DNA of 36,230 nt. It comes from an uncultured Bacteroidales bacterium (GTDB taxonomy: Bacteria > Bacteroidota > Bacteroidia > Bacteroidales > UBA932). Positions 31,239-36,230 of this stretch are shown in pieces. The translations under genes and the position numbers were made by a program. Every line of letters begins with the position of its first letter. The stretch's first letter is position 1. The notes under the pieces were generated by a model. It had not been told where the DNA came from and ran no database searches. It saw only the letters and a program-made list of their open reading frames with translations. The DNA is taken from contig CALUQM010000023.1 of assembly GCA_944322925.1 (NCBI GenBank), positions 1 through 36,230 on the forward strand, given 5' to 3'.

Positions 31239-32861
31239 CTAATTTTCAAGATATGATTCATAATCGGACGGATTTATCCATCCGGTGGATTTCCACGGCT
31301 GGGCAATCTCTCCGCTGACGACTTTCTCGTAGAAATCCCACTTGTCAGGACTGTCGAACGGATATCTGTCGAAGACATCCCCGTCATCGCCCATCCTCGG
31401 GTCATTCTGTCCGGCAAGGCGGCTTTTCAGTTCGGAAGACAGTTCCTCCACGACAGTCCTGAAGGCAGTATCTTCAGCAAGATTGTCCATGCAGTACGGG
31501 TCGTGCGCCAGATCGTACAGTTCATATTCAGGCCGCAGACCGAAAGACAATTGCCACAGGCCGGTATCCGTCCCCTCCCGGTGCATGTTCAGAATTGCTG
31601 TCTTTGTCGGAGATCCGTCCACATCCATATATCCGGTTTCCGGATTTCCCGCAGGCATGAGTGCAGGTTTCAGATTCCATATCAGCATCATGTCGTCCCG
31701 GATTATCGAACGTATCGGATATCCCTGGTTGCCCGGCCTTCCATAGTCGTCCCGCTCTCTTCCGAGCAGTATTGTGCGCCTTTTTTCCACCTCGCTCTCC
31801 GGAACATTATCTTCCAGAAATCCCCTGAGACTTGTTCCTGACATTTCAAGCATGCCTGCATCCATGCCGTCTGCTCCGGCCATATCCAGAATGGTGGGAG
31901 CGATATCTATGAAACTGACGTAAGAGTCGACGGATCTGCCGGGATTGACTATGCCGTCGATCCACATCATCGCGCAAGGCATGTGCGTGGAGTATTCATA
32001 ATTGTTGGCCTTGCAGCGCGGAAACGGCATCCCGTTGTCTGAAGTCACAATGACAAGGGTATTCGACAACTGTCCCCTTTTTTCAAGTTCGGCAAGCATC
32101 TTTCCGATCTGCGAATCGAAATATTCTATTTCATATCCGTAATCGAGCATGTCGGTCCTTGTCTCTTCATTATCGGCCCAGAACGGAGGAACCTCGTCTA
32201 TTTCATCCAAAGACCTGCCTCCGAGCCCTGTACCGGATCCGTAAGCATATTTTCTGTGAGGCTCATGACTGCCGAACCAGAAAAACCACGGACGGCTGCC
32301 GCCGTTGTCATCGAGGAAATTCCTGAAATTTTCGGCATAGTCGCATTTGTTTATCGCCTTTGTAGGAGGAGTACACTTCTCGGACTGGTACGGTCTGCCT
32401 GTCAGCTGCCTCGGCTTGCCGTCCGCAATGCCCGGATTGCCCGGTCCCCAGCCTTTCCCCGTACAGGCCACATCGTAGCCGGATTCGGAAAGCACTTCGG
32501 TAAAAACCTTTATGTCCGTCGGAAAGTTGCAGATATGGTTTCCAGCTTCCTTCAGCTGCCATGAATACCTGCCGGTCAGCAATATGGCACGGGAAGGCGC
32601 AGACTTGGCGTTCGGAGTATAACATCTGCCAAAACATATTCCGTCATTCGCTATCCTGTCGAAATTGGGCGTGGAAACCCATTTGCAACCCGAATTGGAA
32701 AAATGATGGAACGAGGCGTCGTCAGCTATGCAGAACAGGATATTCGGCCTGGTCCCGCTGTCGGGAGCCTGACCTTCCGCAGCATTTGCGGTGTTCCCTC
32801 CCGAATACATAAGGGCAGCGGGAACTGACAGGAGTGTAAAAATTTGTCTTTTTGTTTTCAT
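31239..32861 (-). CDS. S1-type sulfatase, sulfamidase-like (S1_8-like)
   Basis: 540 residues. A signal peptide without a clear lipobox ends near NTANAAEG, so the enzyme is probably periplasmic. Motifs: NILFCIADDASFHHF (the variant metal-site segment seen in N-sulfoglucosamine sulfohydrolase-like enzymes), Ser87-Ala88-Pro89-Ser90-Arg91, LLTGRYSWQLKEAGNH, GKGWGPGNPG, FGSHEPHRKY, TSDNGMPFPR and LYDLAHDP. The FxIADDAS and TGRYSWQ features suggest S1_8, a subfamily I recall from heparan- and ulvan-degrading loci, but the subfamily call is from memory. It lies 7 bp after the chimeric ORF and 10 bp before the sulfatase stub. Confidence 0.88.
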   Translation of the reverse strand: MKTKRQIFTLLSVPAALMYSGGNTANAAEGQAPDSGTRPNILFCIADDASFHHFSNSGCKWVSTPNFDRIANDGICFGRCYTPNAKSAPSRAILLTGRYSWQLKEAGNHICNFPTDIKVFTEVLSESGYDVACTGKGWGPGNPGIADGKPRQLTGRPYQSEKCTPPTKAINKCDYAENFRNFLDDNGGSRPWFFWFGSHEPHRKYAYGSGTGLGGRSLDEIDEVPPFWADNEETRTDMLDYGYEIEYFDSQIGKMLAELEKRGQLSNTLVIVTSDNGMPFPRCKANNYEYSTHMPCAMMWIDGIVNPGRSVDSYVSFIDIAPTILDMAGADGMDAGMLEMSGTSLRGFLEDNVPESEVEKRRTILLGRERDDYGRPGNQGYPIRSIIRDDMMLIWNLKPALMPAGNPETGYMDVDGSPTKTAILNMHREGTDTGLWQLSFGLRPEYELYDLAHDPYCMDNLAEDTAFRTVVEELSSELKSRLAGQNDPRMGDDGDVFDRYPFDSPDKWDFYEKVVSGEIAQPWKSTGWINPSDYESYLEN

Positions 32862-32868
32862 CAGCGTA

Positions 32869-33813
32869 TCAGTTATCAGTATTGTTCGACATGTTTTCAG
32901 AATCTCTGGTCTGGCTCGGCAGATATCCGAATTCTTCCTTGTATGCTTTGGTAAAACCGCTGTGGGAACGGATACCTATTTCCCAGATCACTTCCTTTAT
33001 CGAATAATTGCCGGATGCCAGAAGATGACGCGCATGGTTCAGTCTTATACCCTTGATGAAGGCGGAAGGAGACTTCCCGATTATCCTCTGGAATTCCCTG
33101 GTAAGGTGTACGCGGCTGATACCCATTTCATTGCTTAGGGCCGCTACCGAGAATTCCTCATCAGACATTTTACTGTATATTATCTCACGCGCCTTGTTGA
33201 TGAATGCTTCGTCCTTGTTCCTTACCGGGACATTTCCCCTGTCGTGAGCGGCCGTCTCCGATGCCAGGTTTTCTTTGCTCAGATAATACTGCGCCAGTAT
33301 GTTCCCGATCTTCATGAGAAGGATGTGGGGATTGAAGGGTTTTGTAATATAGTCCACGGCTCCGGTCCTGTATCCGGCCGAATTCAACACGTCGGCGATA
33401 GTCGTTTCGGATTTCGGGAGGAACCTTCTGTTCGGAATGTGACCGGGATCCGTTGCCAGCATCTCGTATTCTCCCGTTCCGAACGGGTCTTCATTACGGC
33501 TGTTTATATGGCGGGTAATACCTTGTTTTACAGGGTATTTTCCCGTAAGCAGGGCTGCTCTGGAAGGACTTGAAGTCGGAGAAGGAACATAGGCATTCAC
33601 GAAATTTACAGACTGGGAGGCAAGCCTGTCTATATTCGGAGTATTGAACGAACTGTTCCTGAATCCGAGATCATTGTAGCCGAGGTCATCTACGAAGATT
33701 ACAATAAAATTGGGACGGACCTTACCATCCGGCCGTCCGGCTTCCTTCGCAAAGGCTGAATCAGCAATACAGCCCAACATGGCGGCGCACTGAATAATTG
33801 GAATTATCTTCAT
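32869..33813 (-). CDS. Chimeric ORF: sulfatase N-terminus joined in frame to response-regulator end and AraC-type HTH
   Basis: 314 residues from MKIIPIIQCAAM, which gives a signal peptide ending near DSAFAKEAG; an upstream Met at 33897 adds 28 residues and lies before a promoter-like box. Residues about 32-150 are a sulfatase N-terminus: PNFIVIFVDDLGYND, Ser81-Ser82-Pro83-Ser84-Arg85, LLTGKYPVKQG, SETTIADVLNSAGYRTG. At about residue 151 (near 33360) it switches without a stop to DYITKPFNPHILLMKI, the last strand and helix of a REC domain with its conserved Lys. An AraC-type HTH follows (ALSNEMGISRVHLTREFQ, IGIRSHSGFTKAYKEEFG). That is the C-terminal end of a hybrid two-component PUL regulator. 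The sulfatase lacks about 300 residues and the regulator lacks its sensor and kinase. A signal peptide would prevent DNA binding, so the full product is probably non-functional; an internal start could still make an HTH protein. Confidence 0.85.
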   Translation of the reverse strand: MKIIPIIQCAAMLGCIADSAFAKEAGRPDGKVRPNFIVIFVDDLGYNDLGFRNSSFNTPNIDRLASQSVNFVNAYVPSPTSSPSRAALLTGKYPVKQGITRHINSRNEDPFGTGEYEMLATDPGHIPNRRFLPKSETTIADVLNSAGYRTGAVDYITKPFNPHILLMKIGNILAQYYLSKENLASETAAHDRGNVPVRNKDEAFINKAREIIYSKMSDEEFSVAALSNEMGISRVHLTREFQRIIGKSPSAFIKGIRLNHARHLLASGNYSIKEVIWEIGIRSHSGFTKAYKEEFGYLPSQTRDSENMSNNTDN

Positions 33814-33829
33814 CCGACTGTTCTTTTTG

Positions 33830-33837
33830 TAAAGATA
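33830..33837 (-). promoter_or_regulatory. Near-consensus -7 box before the chimeric ORF
   Basis: The minus strand reads TATCTTTA, one base from TAnnTTTG, 16 bp upstream of the ATG at 33813. It would drive the chimeric ORF, the intact sulfatase and the stub, and supports the downstream start. The remaining divergent gap 33838-33989 shows no other clear signal. Confidence 0.3.
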
Positions 33838-33989
33838 CATCCAAACGGCAGCCTGCCTCTTGCAGATTCGTAACATGGATTGTCCATAAAGAAACATGGT
33901 GTTTATGAAACGAATAAAGCAATTATTGGAGCATATCTGAAACTGATAGTTGAAGTTCCGGGCTTAATTTACGGAAAATTTTACATGAA

Positions 33990-35825
33990 ATGAGACACCT
34001 TGTTTTATCCGGCATGTTTTTTCTGTACGCAGCGATATGCGGGCATGCCGCCGTGACCGTTTATGTCGATGATGTCGCACCGGAAAATTGCCGCGACTAT
34101 ACACCTGTGGTCCAGGATATTCTCGACAGCCATCCGGAAGGAAATGTCAGAATCGTATTCAGCGGACGCGAATATCATTTCCACAGGACTTACGCCAAAG
34201 GCAGGTATCATGAAATCACTAATCACGACAACGGGTACAAGTATTTCGCATTCATGCTGGAAAACATGAAGAACGTGGAAATAGACGGGAACGGGGCTGA
34301 ATTCATATTCCATGGTGTAATGACACCTGTACTCATCGAAAACTCGGAAAATATCACAATACGCAACCTCGCCATCGACTGGGAGGAACCGTTCTTCATC
34401 CAGGGCACGGTAATCAGGTCATATCCTGAAGAAAAGGCTGCCGACATAGAATTTACAGGTTTTTCCAGGATACAGCCGGAAGGGAACCGCCTGAATATCG
34501 TCAGCAATGACAACGAAATGTATTTTCTTGGAGAAAGCATGGTTTTCGACCCCGCTACCGGAGCCGTTGCATACAATGCGCATGCCAGCACTATCGGCGG
34601 CACGAGGGGAAGAACGGCGGAATGCGTCAGGATCAGCGGAAACACGTACCGCGTCAAGGCGGAATTTGCAAAAAAACCTGCCGGGGAAGGCCTCGTATAT
34701 GTATTCAAGGGCCCCAACGGCTCCAACAGGCTGGCTCCTGCGATACACGCGAAATCCTCCTCGGACATCAGCATGGAAGATGTAACCATACACCATGCCG
34801 GCGGAATGGGCTTCATCGCGGAAAAAAGTGAAGACATACACCTGGACAATGTGGACGTACGCCTCAGGGACGGAACGGACAGAATGGTCACTACAACGGC
34901 GGATGCGACACATTTCTGCAATTGCCGAGGAAAAGTCATCATAGAGAACTGCCTGTTCGAAAACATGCTGGATGATGCTGCGAACGTTCACGGAACATAC
35001 CTGAAAGTCGACAGGATTCTGTCCGGGAACAAAGTCCTGGCAAAACTGAACCACCGCCAGCAGTTCGGATATGATTTTGCGGATGCCGGAGACAGAATAA
35101 GGATAGTGGATGCCGTCTCCATTCTCCCGAAAGCAGAAGTTTCCGTAACCTCGTACAGACAGATCAACGAAGTATATGCCGAAATATCCTTTTCGGATGA
35201 CATAAAGGACGACATTGCCGTCGGAGACGGGCTCGAAAATATTTCCTGGTACCCGGAACTGTATTTCAGAAACAATATTGTCAGGAACAACAGAGCCAGG
35301 AGCATTCTTGTCAGCACCGGGAACAAGGCTGTCATCGAAGGGAACACTTTTTCATCGATGATGACATCGATCCTGTTCGAAGGGGACCTGAACCACTGGC
35401 ATGAATCCGGAGCCGTGAACAACGTCATCATCCGCAACAACAGGTTTCTCGACTGCTGCTACGGAGGCAACAACGCCTTTGTAATCTGGATAAACCCGAG
35501 AGTATCAGAAATGCCTGAAGACAAATACTTTGAAAAGAACATAACGATAGAGGACAATATCTTCAACAGCTTCGACAGGCCTGTCGTGTATGCGAAATCG
35601 GTAGACGGACTCATTTTCCGCAACAACAGCATCACCCCGTCCGGGACTTATCCGCAGCTGCGTCCCGACATGCCGGAATTCGACATCGAACATTGCAGGA
35701 ATATCATATTTTCAGGCAACAGGTACAATGGCGACAGTCAGGCCGAAATAAAAATCGACAGCGAGTCCGAAAAAAGCGCCGATTTCCGGAAAAACAGCGG
35801 TTTCGCAGATATCTGCACGGACTAA
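33990..35825 (+). CDS. GH110-like alpha-1,3-galactosidase (parallel beta-helix)
   Basis: 611 residues. A signal peptide ends near GHAAVTVYVDD. The body is a right-handed parallel beta-helix with many VIIRNNRF / ITIEDNIF type coils. The segment HEITNHDNGYKYFAFMLENMKNVEIDGNGAEFIFHG (in parts: HEITNHDN, then VEIDGNGAEFIFHG) and the RNLAIDWEEPFF segment match the N-terminal region of GH110 exo-alpha-galactosidases. Candidate catalytic residues are Asp305 (TADATHF), Asp328 and Asp329 (LDDAANVHGTYL), with a spacing close to what I recall for a characterised GH110. GH110 enzymes remove terminal alpha-1,3-galactose from blood-group-B-type glycans or from carrageenan fragments. It is transcribed divergently from the chimeric ORF. 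Family call is strong, substrate open. Confidence 0.85.
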   Translation: MRHLVLSGMFFLYAAICGHAAVTVYVDDVAPENCRDYTPVVQDILDSHPEGNVRIVFSGREYHFHRTYAKGRYHEITNHDNGYKYFAFMLENMKNVEIDGNGAEFIFHGVMTPVLIENSENITIRNLAIDWEEPFFIQGTVIRSYPEEKAADIEFTGFSRIQPEGNRLNIVSNDNEMYFLGESMVFDPATGAVAYNAHASTIGGTRGRTAECVRISGNTYRVKAEFAKKPAGEGLVYVFKGPNGSNRLAPAIHAKSSSDISMEDVTIHHAGGMGFIAEKSEDIHLDNVDVRLRDGTDRMVTTTADATHFCNCRGKVIIENCLFENMLDDAANVHGTYLKVDRILSGNKVLAKLNHRQQFGYDFADAGDRIRIVDAVSILPKAEVSVTSYRQINEVYAEISFSDDIKDDIAVGDGLENISWYPELYFRNNIVRNNRARSILVSTGNKAVIEGNTFSSMMTSILFEGDLNHWHESGAVNNVIIRNNRFLDCCYGGNNAFVIWINPRVSEMPEDKYFEKNITIEDNIFNSFDRPVVYAKSVDGLIFRNNSITPSGTYPQLRPDMPEFDIEHCRNIIFSGNRYNGDSQAEIKIDSESEKSADFRKNSGFADICTD

Positions 35826-35843
35826 TTGCTGCCGAAGAAATCA

Positions 35844-36143
35844 TCAGTCAGTTTCAATCTCCGGATGCTTCCCTGCATAACGAATTGTCCATTCCGCTGT
35901 CTCAGGATTGATATCCAGTTCTTCGTTTACAAGCTTGCGCATGAATCCGCACGAATTGCCTATCGATTCCGCCCATGCTTCATAGCTTGCCTGATAAGGC
36001 TTGCGGGCCTCGCCCCGGAATGTCAGATATTGTGGAAAACTGCAGTCAAAGACTGTCTTGCCGTCCAATGCGGACTTTGCCGTCTGCCCGCAAACTGCAT
36101 GCAGGCATCCGAACAAAAGTGCCAATGCCAGAAACTTTCTCAT
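35844..36143 (-). CDS. Short secreted protein of unknown function, possibly 3'-truncated
   Basis: 99 residues with a clear signal peptide (MRKFLALALLFGCLHAVCGQ), then a hydrophilic segment including FDCSFPQYLTFRGEARKPYQ and SCGFMRKLVNEELDINPE. I do not recognise the family. It ends at a TGA 18 bp from the stop of the convergent GH110-like gene. The shape (signal peptide plus about 80 residues, no full domain) fits either a small secreted protein or the stub of a longer enzyme cut at its 3' end. The upstream side runs directly into sequence resembling an insertion-sequence edge. Confidence 0.5.
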   Translation of the reverse strand: MRKFLALALLFGCLHAVCGQTAKSALDGKTVFDCSFPQYLTFRGEARKPYQASYEAWAESIGNSCGFMRKLVNEELDINPETAEWTIRYAGKHPEIETD

Positions 36144-36158
36144 ATTATCGAAGTCATT

Positions 36159-36230
36159 AGTGTCCGGTAAAAAATCGCAAAAGTTCTTTGAAAATATTGA
36201 AGTATAGGTAATTACAAGGATGGGACGAGC
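36159..36230 (+). mobile_element. Possible left edge of an insertion sequence, running off the window
   Basis: The stretch beginning AGTGTCCGGTAAAAAATCGC and continuing with AAAAGTTCTTTG resembles, from memory, the ends of IS4-type elements in Bacteroidales. It is followed by a short A/T-rich leader and an ATG at 36220 that opens MGR(A) on the + strand, a plausible transposase start. Only 11 bases of that frame are in the window. No inverted-repeat partner or target duplication can be seen here. Confidence 0.3.

Overview
The window looks like a chromosomal segment of an anaerobic, glycan-degrading member of the Bacteroidales. The evidence is two SusC/SusD pairs, many lipoprotein signal peptides, serine-type sulfatases, a hybrid two-component-system fragment, promoter boxes of the TAnnTTTG type, and genes packed with gaps of 3 to 40 bp. 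Genus cannot be fixed from sequence reading alone.

Layout. (1) 1-2963, + strand: the end of a calcineurin-like phosphoesterase, then a sulfatase fused to a GH43 glycosidase. (2) 19463-2973, - strand: an eight-gene polysaccharide utilisation locus (PUL). In order of transcription it encodes a BNR_4 beta-propeller/GH105 fusion, SusC, SusD, a second SusC, a second SusD, a DUF1735-type SusE-like lipoprotein, a fimbrillin-like/leucine-rich-repeat lipoprotein, and a clan GH-A glycosidase. (3) 19536-20020: a non-coding stretch with three successive palindromes. (4) 23014-20021, - strand: two sulfatase lipoproteins. (5) 23119-26398, + strand: a WYL-domain regulator and a membrane-anchored S9 peptidase. 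(6) 26500-30897, + strand: core metabolism, with nadB-nadC-nadA (de novo NAD synthesis), tRNA-Arg(CCG) and fabD. (7) 33813-30990, - strand: a chimeric ORF joining a sulfatase N-terminus to the C-terminus of a hybrid two-component regulator, an intact sulfatase, and a decayed sulfatase stub. (8) 33990-35825, + strand: a GH110-like alpha-galactosidase. (9) The right end: a short secreted ORF of unknown function and possibly the edge of an insertion sequence.

How the parts may work together. Surface SusC/D systems and two non-standard surface lipoproteins would capture and import a sulfated, uronic-acid-containing polysaccharide. The propeller/GH105 fusion resembles a lyase joined to an unsaturated-uronyl hydrolase. 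Sulfatases plus GH43, GH110 and GH-A enzymes would finish degradation. Ulvan or another acidic sulfated glycan fits this set, but the substrate is an inference. Every sulfatase motif seen is of the Ser-x-Pro-Ser-Arg type and so needs an anaerobic maturase encoded elsewhere. The most unusual objects are the sulfatase-regulator chimera, the sulfatase-GH43 fusion, the propeller-GH105 fusion, and the palindrome cluster between the two sulfatase/PUL operons.
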